Of a DNA stretch of 38,858 nt, positions 19,001 through 27,244 are shown piece by piece. The stretch covers positions 1-38,858 of the forward strand of contig JAJPKB010000677.1 in assembly GCA_021323915.1 (NCBI GenBank), given 5' to 3'. A program made the position numbers and the translations under genes. The notes below the pieces were generated by a model. The model was not told where the DNA came from and made no database searches. It worked only from the letters and a program-made list of their open reading frames with translations. How positions within the stretch are numbered: the first letter of the stretch is position 1; each line of letters begins with the position of its first letter. Source of the stretch: Chloroflexota bacterium. Its GTDB lineage: Bacteria > Chloroflexota > UBA6077 > FW602-bin22 > CADDYW01.

Positions 19001-22000
19001 ACGTCGCGGGCAGTGGCACTCAGGGTTTTGCCGGCGACGGCGGTCCGGCCGCCCAGGCCGAGCTGAACTGGCCCGCCGGGGTCGCCGTCGGGCCGGATGG
19101 CAGCGTCTACATCGCCGACTGGGCCAACGAGCGGATTCGTAAGGTGGATCAAAACGGGACGATCACGACCTTCGCCGGCGGCGGGTCGAATTGCTGCACC
19201 GACGGCATCCCGGCGACTCAGGCCCAGCTCAGCTTCGGCGCCTTGCCGTTCAGTATCGCGGTCGGTCCGGATGGCTCGGTCTACTTCGCCAATAACCGGG
19301 CGATTCGCCGCATCTCGCCCCAGGGCATTATGTCCACCATCGCCGGGAACGGTCCGCCCTGCAACGGCTGGTCGCCGACGAACACCTGCGGCGACGGCGG
19401 CCCGGCCTTACAGGCCGGATTCGGCGCCCCGTCGTGGCTGGCCGTCGGTTCGGACGGGAGTCTGTACATCGCCGATACCAGCAACCTCGTCATCCGCAAG
19501 GTGGATCCCAGCGGGATCATCTCGACCATCGCCGGCACCGGCCAGTCCTGCACCTGGTCGGCGACGAGCCCCTGCGGCGACGGCGGCCCGGCCCGCCAGG
19601 CGTCGTTCCGCGACCCGAATGGCCTCGCGCTCGGCCCGGACGGCTCCATCTTCATCGCCGACAACGGGAACAATCTCATTCGCATGATTGGCACCAATGG
19701 GATCATCTCGACCATCGCCGGGAATGGCAGCGCCTGTATCTGGACGGATGGCAGCTATTACCAGGCGACGAACTTCTGCGGCGACGGTGGGCCGGCCACC
19801 CAGGCCGGGCTCGACGGCCCGTTCTCGCTCGCGGTCGGCCCGGACGGCAGCGTCTATTTCTTCGAGCCGTCCGTTGGCTCCAACGAGAACGACATCATTC
19901 GCAAAGTTGACTCGACCGGGACGATCAGCACGATCGCCGGAAACGGCAATCCCTACACCGGAAACGGCGATCCCTTCTCGACCGTCGGCGATGCCTCCTG
20001 GGCTTGTGCCTGGAACGATCAGCCGGGACCGTACCAAAGCCTCTGCGACGGGGAGCCGGCCAGCCAGACGGCGCTCGGCATCTCCGGGTATCTCGCCTTT
20101 GGCCCGGACGGCGACCTTTACATCGCCGACGGCTGGGCGGTCGTCAGCAAGATTAGCCTGGCCCTGCCCTCGCTGTCGCAGGATGGCTACCTGATCCCCT
20201 CGGTCGATGGGAGCGAGGTCTACGGCTTCGACAGCTTCGGCCGGCACATTCGGACCTACAACGCGCTGACCGGGGCGACGGACCTGACCTTCGGCTACGA
20301 CGCGGCCGGTCGGCTGGCGACGATCACCGACGCGAACGGCAACGTCACGACGATTCAGCGCGACGCGAACGGCCATCCCACCGCGATCGTCGCCCCCTTC
20401 GGCCAGACGACGAGCCTCGCCGTCGACGCGAATGGCTACCTCGCGCAAGTGAGCGACCCGGCCGGGGACAGCTACCGTTTCACCTCGACGGCGGGTGGGC
20501 TGATCACCAACGTCGTCGATCCCAACGGCAACCAGACGACCTACCGCTACGACCCGCCGACCGGCCGGCTCATCCAGGAGAGCGCGGCGGACGGCTACAC
20601 CCTGGGTCTGAACCGGGTCGAGGGCACGGCCGGCTACACCGTGACGTTGACGACCGGGCTGGGGCGGAGCAATAGCTTTGTCCTCCAGGACACGCCGGGC
20701 GGCGGCACCGCCCAGGCGGCGACGAATTCGAGCGGCTTGAGCGGCAACGAAACCGTCGGCACGAATAGCAGCGACGCGACGACCTTCGCCAGCGGCACCT
20801 CGGTCACGATCCAGAGCGCCGGCGATCCGCGCTTCGGCCTGGGCGCGCCAATTCCCCAGTCCCTGACGATCAACACGCCGGGCGGACTGAGCTTCAGCCG
20901 CTCGGTCAAGGCCAGCGCGACCCTCCAGGATCCGGGGAATCCACTCAGTCTCACCCAGCAGACGCACGTCGTCACCGTGAACAGTCGCGTCTACACCAGC
21001 ACTTTCAGCGTGAACGCCGGGACCTATACTTTCACCGACGTCTCGGCCGCCGGCCGGAGAATGGTGACGACGGCGGATAGCCAGCGGCGGCCGGTCCAGA
21101 TTCAGGCATTTGGACTCGCCCCGGCCGATTACACCTATGACCCCCAGGGTCGAGTCGCTAGCGAGACGACCGGATCGGGAGCGACGGCTCGGACCACGAC
21201 CTACCAGTACGATCCAACGACCGGCGCGCTGGCGAGCTACACCAATCCGCTGAACGAGATCACCCGCTTCAGCTACGACCTGGCCGGGCGGCTGATCAGC
21301 GAAATCCTGCCCAGTGGGGCGACCGCCAGCTTCGGCTACGACGCGGTTGGCAACCTCGTCTCGGTCACTCCACCGGGCCAGTCGGCCTATCGCTACACCT
21401 ACACGAGTGGAAATCTCCCGGCGAGCTTCACCGCGCCGGACACCGGCAACGGCCTGGCCACCTGGACCTACAGCTACGACACCGACCGTGATCTGACCCA
21501 GGTGAATCGGCCGGACGGCAGCGTCGCCCGCTACAGCTACGATGGGGGCGGGCGCATGAGCGCGATCAGCGTCTCACAGGGCGCGGTGACCAATACCGTG
21601 AGCTACAGCTACAGTCCGACGACCGGCAATCTGTCCGCGATCAGCGCGTCGAATGGGGTCAACACCGCCTTTAGCTACGACAGCAGCTTACTCACCGGCG
21701 TCACCTGGTCCGGGCCGGTCGCCGGTAGTGTGACCTACCGCTACAACAACGACTTCGCCCTGACCTCGCTGGGAGTGGACGGCAGCACGGTCAGCTTTGC
21801 CTACGACCCGGACGGCCTCCTGACCCAGGCCGGCGCGCTGAACCTGACCTACAGTCCGCGAAATCTGCTCGTCACCGGCTCAACGCTGGGCAATCTGTCG
21901 GATAGCTGGGGCTACGACGGCTTCGGCGCACCCATTACCTACACTGTGGGCTACAACGAGAGCGGGGGGCCAACGTCTCTCTACGCGGCCAGCTACGGCT

Positions 22001-23397
22001 ACGACGCCCTCGGACGCGTGATCACCCAGACTGAGACGCTGGCCGGCTCGGCGATCACCACGACCTACCAGTACGACGGCGACGGCCGGCTGACTAGCGT
22101 GGCAACGAACGGGACCCCGACCGCCAGCTACACCTACGACGCGAATGGCAATCGTCTGACGGCGACCGACGCGTCGAACGTCACGACAAGCGGGACGTAC
22201 AATGCCCGCGACGAATTGACCGCCTACGGCGCGACGCGCTATGCCTATTCGCCGACCGGCGATCTTCTGACGAAGTCGACCGGCGCTCTGACGACAACCT
22301 ACGCCTACGACGGCTTCGATCACTTGCAGAGCGTGACGCTGCCGAACGGCACGGTTATCTCGTATCTGATCGACGGGCTGGGCCGTCGGGTTGGCAAGCT
22401 GGTCAATGGCACCCTCACCCAGGGCTTCCTCTATCAGAGCGGTTGGCGACCGGTTGCCGAGCTCGATGGAAGTGGGAAAGTCATCAGCCGCTTTGTCTAC
22501 GGGCCGCGCCTGACCGCGCCCGAGTACTTCGTGCAGGGCGGCGTGACGTATCGGATCATCACCGATCGGCGGGGCAGCGTCCGGCTGGTCGTGAACGCCG
22601 CGACCGGGGAGGTGGCCGAGCAGATCGACTACGATCCGTTCGGGAACGTCCTGAAGGACACTAATCCCGGCTTCCAGCCCTTCGGCTTCGCCGGCGGCCT
22701 CTACGATAGCGATACGGGCCTCGTGCATTTCGGCGCCCGCGAGTACGATCCGACGATCGGCCGCTGGACGACGCCGGATCCCCAGCTTTTCGCCGGCGGC
22801 GATACCAATCTCTACACCTACGTCCGAAACGATCCGGTGAATTTGGTCGATCCGACCGGCAGCAACGGCGCGGCCGGGGGAGCCGAGGGGTGGTTTATGG
22901 ACACCCTCACCGACGCGGCGACCGAGGTTGGCTCAGGCGCCGCGCGCTCCGGGCCCGAAAATCAGATCAAACAGAATCTCGAGAGCCTGGGGGCAGATCC
23001 CGAGTACGCCGAGGCGATCGCCAGCATGCTGAACGACGGGATCTCCGGGGCGGCCGGCGGCGCCGTCGCCGGGTCGGAATTCGGGCCTGGCGGGTCGCTG
23101 CTGGGGGCTGGGATTGGCACGATCGTCAACACGACGATCAGCGCGCTGAAGTCGGACGTGCACGCCTTCAACGAGCTGATGCAGATCCTGCACGAGAACG
23201 AGGAGCGGGACCGAATGAACCGCGAGATGAAACAGCGGCTGCTCGACCGACAGAGTGGACTCTGCGGTCCCGGCGCGCCGAGTCCCGCGCCGTTCTCCGG
23301 CTCGCCGTTGCCCTATGAGAACCCGGCCATGACCAGCAATCCGAATTACTCTGGCCAACAAACCCCGCTGCCATACGGCTTCTACGGAAGTGAGTAG
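16027..23397 (+). CDS. Giant secreted teneurin-like NHL/YD-shell RHS protein
   Basis: 2456 residues, exported. A signal peptide (residues ~1-34, ending TASA) comes first, then a cupredoxin-like domain (~45-155) that has lost the copper ligands, and a Thr/Pro stalk (~165-213). A carboxypeptidase-regulatory/TTR-like domain (~258-332), a second Thr/Pro stalk (~631-728) and an FN-plug-like segment (~759-985; ATVPPNLEAIDLIVDVAG, FNWNGLDAYGRPV) follow. Six NHL units (~988-1378; repeated CGDGGPA and GPDGSVYIAD), YD repeats (~1390-2175) and the RHS core (GLYDSDTGLVHFGAREYDP, NPVNLVDPTG; ~2177-2278) come next. The tail of ~178 residues has a Gly/Ala zipper and a charged helix, with no toxin fold I recognise. 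It probably forms a closed YD shell holding the tail. GAGGTC lies ~12 nt upstream. No immunity gene follows. Confidence 0.9.
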   Translation: MMKLGWGILTYLLLVALFLDNGSSLFSMTASAQPRALGAELESSVPPTDAPDVLISTSGLSQNSLTVSMNTTVTWINDTTTNQILVSGVPYRVYLPEVVNQAGSGSASAGAIRTGAATSGPVSFGATIAPNGSYSYRFDQPGTYPYYFANNLSLSGEIVVVAGISTPTLTSTSTASPTSTATIVPGTNTPTSTTSPTATASPTPTTITSTSGLPPDPASVAPPLDPSIATNVFAATQFLYTGNNPIQTGVVSGTIQLQQAAVLRGRVLDGSGNPLPGVTITILNHPEFGQTLSRIDGMFDLAVNGGGGLTVNYQKPGYFPAQRQVQPSWQDFTWLPDVALIQGDPNVTAIDTSGGNGSEQVARGSQISDADGTRQATLLFAPYTTAQLQFQNGSSQALSTVHLRATEYTVGDLGPAAMPGQLPQSTAYTYAVAFSADELGTSGATSIQFSQPVVEYTEDFLGFLVGQLVPVGRYDSTKGAWIPEANGLIVQILDMNGPNGEADLDVDGQRNPATATEYQNLGISDSERLALASLYSNGQKLWRVPIGQSLSASGSAVPSGSARPAETDAVSVPLTSTPTATAPARAAAASGPGLIQRLERGLSGYFDAATTTGRTGVSAPLQAASSGTDTPTPTETAICQTGSPTATPTASPTVTPTPTSTACSGFPTPINLLDTDTPTPTSTRTSTATSTPTPTNTPTSTNTSTNTPTPTQTNTDTPTTTPTPPPAQPWDFNWGAGPPPGSLPPQQPTPRPAPPADKPCQMESGPDPLDCQNQAFAYDLPIAGTTYHLHYQSDQQAGNTSADSLLIPLSGATVPPNLEAIDLIVDVAGQHFVQSFLPNPNQSYTFNWNGLDAYGRPVAGKEPVKVQIGYVYPLVYLDPGTLNSLAAASVAFGHFTYDGAPATGSWGTQPARASASGRPDGFSAATAVNGGRGQVVLWQDWSGSLGSDTQPPSGLGGWTVDVHQRYDPSGHVLYLGDGGQRSAEALPAIIKHVAGSGTQGFAGDGGPAAQAELNWPAGVAVGPDGSVYIADWANERIRKVDQNGTITTFAGGGSNCCTDGIPATQAQLSFGALPFSIAVGPDGSVYFANNRAIRRISPQGIMSTIAGNGPPCNGWSPTNTCGDGGPALQAGFGAPSWLAVGSDGSLYIADTSNLVIRKVDPSGIISTIAGTGQSCTWSATSPCGDGGPARQASFRDPNGLALGPDGSIFIADNGNNLIRMIGTNGIISTIAGNGSACIWTDGSYYQATNFCGDGGPATQAGLDGPFSLAVGPDGSVYFFEPSVGSNENDIIRKVDSTGTISTIAGNGNPYTGNGDPFSTVGDASWACAWNDQPGPYQSLCDGEPASQTALGISGYLAFGPDGDLYIADGWAVVSKISLALPSLSQDGYLIPSVDGSEVYGFDSFGRHIRTYNALTGATDLTFGYDAAGRLATITDANGNVTTIQRDANGHPTAIVAPFGQTTSLAVDANGYLAQVSDPAGDSYRFTSTAGGLITNVVDPNGNQTTYRYDPPTGRLIQESAADGYTLGLNRVEGTAGYTVTLTTGLGRSNSFVLQDTPGGGTAQAATNSSGLSGNETVGTNSSDATTFASGTSVTIQSAGDPRFGLGAPIPQSLTINTPGGLSFSRSVKASATLQDPGNPLSLTQQTHVVTVNSRVYTSTFSVNAGTYTFTDVSAAGRRMVTTADSQRRPVQIQAFGLAPADYTYDPQGRVASETTGSGATARTTTYQYDPTTGALASYTNPLNEITRFSYDLAGRLISEILPSGATASFGYDAVGNLVSVTPPGQSAYRYTYTSGNLPASFTAPDTGNGLATWTYSYDTDRDLTQVNRPDGSVARYSYDGGGRMSAISVSQGAVTNTVSYSYSPTTGNLSAISASNGVNTAFSYDSSLLTGVTWSGPVAGSVTYRYNNDFALTSLGVDGSTVSFAYDPDGLLTQAGALNLTYSPRNLLVTGSTLGNLSDSWGYDGFGAPITYTVGYNESGGPTSLYAASYGYDALGRVITQTETLAGSAITTTYQYDGDGRLTSVATNGTPTASYTYDANGNRLTATDASNVTTSGTYNARDELTAYGATRYAYSPTGDLLTKSTGALTTTYAYDGFDHLQSVTLPNGTVISYLIDGLGRRVGKLVNGTLTQGFLYQSGWRPVAELDGSGKVISRFVYGPRLTAPEYFVQGGVTYRIITDRRGSVRLVVNAATGEVAEQIDYDPFGNVLKDTNPGFQPFGFAGGLYDSDTGLVHFGAREYDPTIGRWTTPDPQLFAGGDTNLYTYVRNDPVNLVDPTGSNGAAGGAEGWFMDTLTDAATEVGSGAARSGPENQIKQNLESLGADPEYAEAIASMLNDGISGAAGGAVAGSEFGPGGSLLGAGIGTIVNTTISALKSDVHAFNELMQILHENEERDRMNREMKQRLLDRQSGLCGPGAPSPAPFSGSPLPYENPAMTSNPNYSGQQTPLPYGFYGSE

Positions 23398-23849
23398 AAG
23401 AGGGGTTATCCTGCTTGAAGGGAGAGTGATCGGGGCAGCTCCTCGGTCGGGGCGCCGGCCTCGCTGCTCCACGCTCTCCCCCGGTCTTGCGAGACCTGAA
23501 GGGTACCGGCCTTCCGCGCCCGAGTCACCATTCGGTGACACCTTCATGGATAGAAAGATGAGAGCTTACCGGCCAATTTCATCGGCTGGGTAGGTCAACG
23601 GGTCATACGCAACTCTTCCGCGCGGTCATCATAGCTTGAATAGTCTGACGACGTCACGAGACAAAGTCGCTTCACACCCCATGATCTTCCCCATCTGCCT
23701 TGTATCCTGCCAGAAAACCTTGTAAGTTTGGGCTGGAGGAAGACGACAATGTGAACGACGATGATTTCATGCGGTCAAACGGTGATCCCGGCCAAGATCC
23801 GCCGGGCATATGGAATTCAGCCACCGACGCAATTGGGAGGAAGATAGCT
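23398..23849. other. Non-coding gap after the RHS gene
   Basis: Holds a structured stretch at 23420-23496 (listed). No ORF resembles an immunity protein. Near its end a GGAGGAAG at 23735 precedes an in-frame GTG at 23752 that could extend the next gene by about 33 residues; I judge the ATG at 23850 more likely. Confidence 0.5.
23420..23496 (+). terminator. Large imperfect hairpin plus small hairpin, possible terminator
   Basis: GGGAGAG (23420-23426) pairs with CTCTCCC (23474-23480), with an inner GGGGCAGC/GCTGCTCC pairing (one mismatch). A second hairpin GGTCT-TGCG-AGACC follows (23483-23496). It begins 23 bases after the RHS stop. No T-tract. Confidence 0.45.
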
Positions 23850-24854
23850 ATGTCGGATTTCAATGTCGCGATCGTCGGCTGTGGTGTAGTGGCCGACTGG
23901 CACGCCGACCGTGGCTACGCCTATTTGAAGGACTTGGTTCGGGTTGCCACGGTGTGTGACACCCGGCGCGACCGGGCGGAGGCACTGGCTGCCCGGATTG
24001 GCGCGAAACCCGTGGATAATCTGGATACCGTGCTCGCCGATCCATCAATTCACGGCGTCGATCTCTGTGTACCTCATCATCTCCACGCCTCGCTTGCCCT
24101 GAAAGTGCTGGCCGCGGGCAAGCACGTGCTCGTCGAGAAGCCCCTGGCAACGACGGTCGAAGATGGCGAAAAGATGGTCGCCGCCGCGGCCGAAAAAAGC
24201 CTCGTTCTTTGCATGAACGAGCAATACCCTTTCTCCGAGCCATTCCTGCGCGCTCGGGAGATGATCCAGGCCGGCGAGATTGGTAAGCTGGTGACCATTC
24301 GCACCCACCGTGTCGGCTACCTGCATGAGATCTGGATGAGGGATGGCTGGCGGCAAAACGCGAAGATCGCCGGTGGAGGTATGCTGCTCGACCAGGGATG
24401 CCATTATACGAGCATCGTTCGGATGTTGGCCGGTGAGGTCGCCTCGGTCGCCGCGTTTACGACGAAGAATCGGGATGATTGGGCAGCCGAGGATACCGCG
24501 ATCTTGATTCTCAAGTTCCAAAGTGGCTTGATCGGCGAGGCGCTTTACTGCTGGGGTACGCAGACACCCGAGGTCGGCGCCGAATGCTACGTCTACGGCG
24601 AGCGTGGCCATCTCCGAATCAATTCCAGTGCCCCTTGCCTCGTTCTCTATCGCTCGGATGTGCCCGGGGGCCGACAGGTGATCATCGCCGAGCCCCAGCA
24701 TCCGCCCATTTTCACACTCACGATTGGCAATTGGGTCCAGGCGGCGCTAGGCCGACAGGCGCCGACCTACCCGGGTTCCCAAGGACTAGCTGATCTCAAA
24801 GTCGTCATGACTGCCTACCGCTCGGCAGATTCTGGCAAGATCGAACATGTGTAA
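23850..24854 (+). CDS. Gfo/Idh/MocA-family oxidoreductase
   Basis: NAD(P)-dependent oxidoreductase, most often acting on sugars, inositols or their acids. 334 residues. The Rossmann start reads VAIVGCGVVADWHA; the cofactor/catalytic EKP motif is VLVEKPLATT; the C-terminal alpha/beta domain includes GGGMLLDQGCHYTSIVRML, whose histidine fits the family's catalytic position. I start at ATG 23850 with GGGAGG 9 nt upstream; the track start at 23700 adds an acidic stretch absent from the family. It stands alone, and substrate cannot be inferred. Confidence 0.85.
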   Translation: MSDFNVAIVGCGVVADWHADRGYAYLKDLVRVATVCDTRRDRAEALAARIGAKPVDNLDTVLADPSIHGVDLCVPHHLHASLALKVLAAGKHVLVEKPLATTVEDGEKMVAAAAEKSLVLCMNEQYPFSEPFLRAREMIQAGEIGKLVTIRTHRVGYLHEIWMRDGWRQNAKIAGGGMLLDQGCHYTSIVRMLAGEVASVAAFTTKNRDDWAAEDTAILILKFQSGLIGEALYCWGTQTPEVGAECYVYGERGHLRINSSAPCLVLYRSDVPGGRQVIIAEPQHPPIFTLTIGNWVQAALGRQAPTYPGSQGLADLKVVMTAYRSADSGKIEHV

Positions 24855-24873
24855 TTTCTCTACCCGGGCAGTC

Positions 24874-24902
24874 TTGCGGCTTTAGTTTGGCTGTGGTATA
24901 GT
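24874..24902 (+). promoter_or_regulatory. Candidate promoter of the MarR-ABC-ABC operon
   Basis: TTGCGG, 17-base spacer, TATAGT, 66 bases before the marR ATG. The downstream leader is AT-rich and is a likely place for MarR autoregulation; no perfect palindrome was seen. Confidence 0.5.
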
Positions 24903-24968
24903 TCGATTGCAGTATGATCTTTGCATTACTCTAACTTTTCAGAATAGGTTAAAGAAAAGGGAGAAACC

Positions 24969-25439
24969 ATGACTGTCGTGTCGCCGACAACGCACGACGC
25001 GCTCGTCGAGCGGACGACCGATCTTTTGCGGCAGGTATCACGTTTGATGCGCGCTGGCTCGCAAGAAGATTGGGTCTCGCTCAGCCTGACGCGGGCTCAA
25101 TTGCGCGTGCTGATGCTACTGCATCAGGATGGACCAGCCGCGGTTGGCCAGGTAGCCAGCCATCTCGGAGTGACCCTTCCGAGTGTGACCGCCACGGTCG
25201 ATCGCTTGGTAAGTCAGGGACTCGTCACGCGGCAAGACGATCCCAATGACCGTCGGCGGGTAATTAACCAATTGACTCCGGCCGGGACCGCTTTGGTTGA
25301 ACGACTTCAAGAAGGAAAGCGGGCACGGTTGGTAGCGGCGCTCGAGCGGCTTAGCAAAGAGGATCTGCGCGAGTTGGCGCGCACCCTCGCGGTACTCGAG
25401 CGAGCTCTGTTGGATCTACCCAGTCAGCAAGAGGAGTAG
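24969..25439 (+). CDS. MarR-family transcriptional regulator
   Basis: 156-residue dimeric winged-helix regulator. The DNA-binding part reads QVASHLGVTLPSVTATVDRLVSQGLVTR with the conserved wing DPNDRRR, flanked by dimerising helices at both ends. AGGGAG precedes the ATG. It is the first gene before two ABC exporter half-genes (35 bases to the next start), the usual layout for a repressor that senses a toxic compound and releases its own operon. The ligand is unknown. Confidence 0.92.
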   Translation: MTVVSPTTHDALVERTTDLLRQVSRLMRAGSQEDWVSLSLTRAQLRVLMLLHQDGPAAVGQVASHLGVTLPSVTATVDRLVSQGLVTRQDDPNDRRRVINQLTPAGTALVERLQEGKRARLVAALERLSKEDLRELARTLAVLERALLDLPSQQEE

Positions 25440-25474
25440 CTTCATCGTCTAGCTAGTAGTTGGGGAGGAACGCT

Positions 25475-27244
25475 GTGCGCATTCTGTTCCGTCTCTTCCA
25501 GTTCGTGCGCCCCTACTGGTGGATGACTGCGAGCGACATTATTTTAATCCTCGCTCTATCGAGCTTCCGTTTGGGGCCAGCCTGGTTTGCCAAGCTGATT
25601 ATCGACCAGGCTGTGCCCCAGCGCAGCGTTCACCTGCTGACCCTCTTTCTCATCGGGTTAGTTGTCTCCTCGGCACTCACCAACGGTTTGACTGCATTAG
25701 AAACTTACATTGAGCAGTACGTTGGGCAACGCGTCATCGCTGACTTGCGTAGCGCTTTGTATAAGCATCTCCAGTCCCAGTCGATGAGCTTCTACGACAA
25801 GAATCAGACGGGTCAGCTCATGTCGCGGGTGACCAACGACGTCTCGCAAGTACAGTTTTTCGTCACCCAAGGGGTAGCGCGCTTTATCAACATCATCGTG
25901 ACGGTCGCGATCAACCTCACCATTCTCCTCTTCATCGACGTCAAGCTCACTTTGCTAACCTTGCTCGTTGGACCAGCAATTTATCTGCTCCAGCGCCAGC
26001 AAGCCAAAGTTTTTCCCCTCTTTCGTTTAGTCCAGCGGAAGATGGCCGACTTGAACATCATCATTCAAGAGAACGTCGCCGGGATCAAGTTGATTCAGGC
26101 TTATGGCCGAGAACCCTTCGAGGCGAAGCGCTTTGACGTGGTCAACCACGACATTCGGACGATGCGTATGGAGACACAGCGGAACTTCGCCATCGTGAAC
26201 CCCGGCCAAGAGTTCGCGACAATGATCAGCTCGGTGATCATTCTCACCTTTGGTGCCTATCAGGTCATCAACGGACATCTTTCCATCGGTAGTTTAGTAG
26301 CGTTCCAGACCTATACCCTCCTGATCTGGCAACCATTACGCTGGCAGGCTCAGGTCTATCAGATGGCTCAGCAAGCGCTGGCCGCGGGTGAGCGAATCTT
26401 CGAGATCCTCGACACGCCTTACGACGTTGCCGAGAAGCCCGATGCGATCGTGCTCCCCCCGTTGCGTGGCGATATCAAATTCGAGAACGTTTCCTTTGCT
26501 TATGGTCACGACCGTCCGCTCGTGCGCAACGTGAGCTTCGAGGCAAAGGCTGGCCAGACGATTGCCCTGGTTGGCCCATCGGGCTCGGGGAAGACAACTT
26601 TGACCAACCTGATTCCGCGCTTCTACGACGTGACCAGCGGTCGTGTGCTAGTCGATGGTTACGACGTCCGCGACGTGACCCTGGAATCGCTGCGTAGTCA
26701 GATCGGCATGGTGCTACAGGAATCGTTCCTCTTCAACATGACGATCCGGGAGAACGTCTGCTATGGTCGGTCCGATGCGACTGAAGAGGAGATGATCGCG
26801 GCGACTAAAGCCGCCTGCGCTCACGACTTCATCATGGAGTTCCCCGACGGTTACGAAACAATTATTGGCGAGCGCGGCACGCGCCTCTCGGGTGGCCAGC
26901 GTCAGCGTTTGTCGATTGCCCGAGCGATTCTGGTGAATCCGCGTATTCTGATTCTGGATGAGGCCACCAGCAGCGTCGATACGCGTACCGATTATCTGAT
27001 CCAACAGGCACTCGATAATTTGATGCAAAACCGGACGACACTGGTGATTGCCCACCGCTTGTCGACCGTCCAGCGGGCTGACCAGATCTTGCTCATTCAG
27101 GAAGGGCAGATCGTCGGCCGCGGCACCCACCAGGAACTGTTGGCGACGAACCCGATCTACCAGCAGCTCTACGAGATTCAGTTCCAGTTGCAACGTGAGG
27201 GCAGCGTGAAGAACGCTCGTCCGATGGCGGAGGTGTCGCGATGA
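25475..27244 (+). CDS. ABC exporter half-transporter (subunit 1)
   Basis: Fused membrane and ATPase domains, about 589 residues. Six helices lie in residues ~15-300, followed by the nucleotide-binding domain with Walker A GPSGSGKTT, signature LSGGQRQR, Walker B ILILDEATSSVD and the H-loop AHRLST. I choose GTG 25475 because GGGGAGG lies just upstream and inside the longer track ORF. Its stop overlaps the ATG of the second half-transporter (ATGATG), so equal amounts are made and a heterodimer is likely, as in LmrCD/BmrCD-type multidrug pumps. Both ATP sites look competent here. Confidence 0.92.
   Translation: MRILFRLFQFVRPYWWMTASDIILILALSSFRLGPAWFAKLIIDQAVPQRSVHLLTLFLIGLVVSSALTNGLTALETYIEQYVGQRVIADLRSALYKHLQSQSMSFYDKNQTGQLMSRVTNDVSQVQFFVTQGVARFINIIVTVAINLTILLFIDVKLTLLTLLVGPAIYLLQRQQAKVFPLFRLVQRKMADLNIIIQENVAGIKLIQAYGREPFEAKRFDVVNHDIRTMRMETQRNFAIVNPGQEFATMISSVIILTFGAYQVINGHLSIGSLVAFQTYTLLIWQPLRWQAQVYQMAQQALAAGERIFEILDTPYDVAEKPDAIVLPPLRGDIKFENVSFAYGHDRPLVRNVSFEAKAGQTIALVGPSGSGKTTLTNLIPRFYDVTSGRVLVDGYDVRDVTLESLRSQIGMVLQESFLFNMTIRENVCYGRSDATEEEMIAATKAACAHDFIMEFPDGYETIIGERGTRLSGGQRQRLSIARAILVNPRILILDEATSSVDTRTDYLIQQALDNLMQNRTTLVIAHRLSTVQRADQILLIQEGQIVGRGTHQELLATNPIYQQLYEIQFQLQREGSVKNARPMAEVSR

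Noticed and set aside
19408-20967. 519-residue minus-strand ORF inside the RHS gene, and similar ones at 16192-17232 and 21880-22728
   Set aside because: Shadows of high-GC coding sequence. They are Arg/Ala-rich with no family resemblance, while the plus-strand frame has clear NHL and YD repeats.
23398-23849. Possible immunity gene after the RHS protein
   Set aside because: The only ORFs (for example 23390-23593) have no SD and are Arg/Pro-rich frames typical of non-coding GC-rich DNA.
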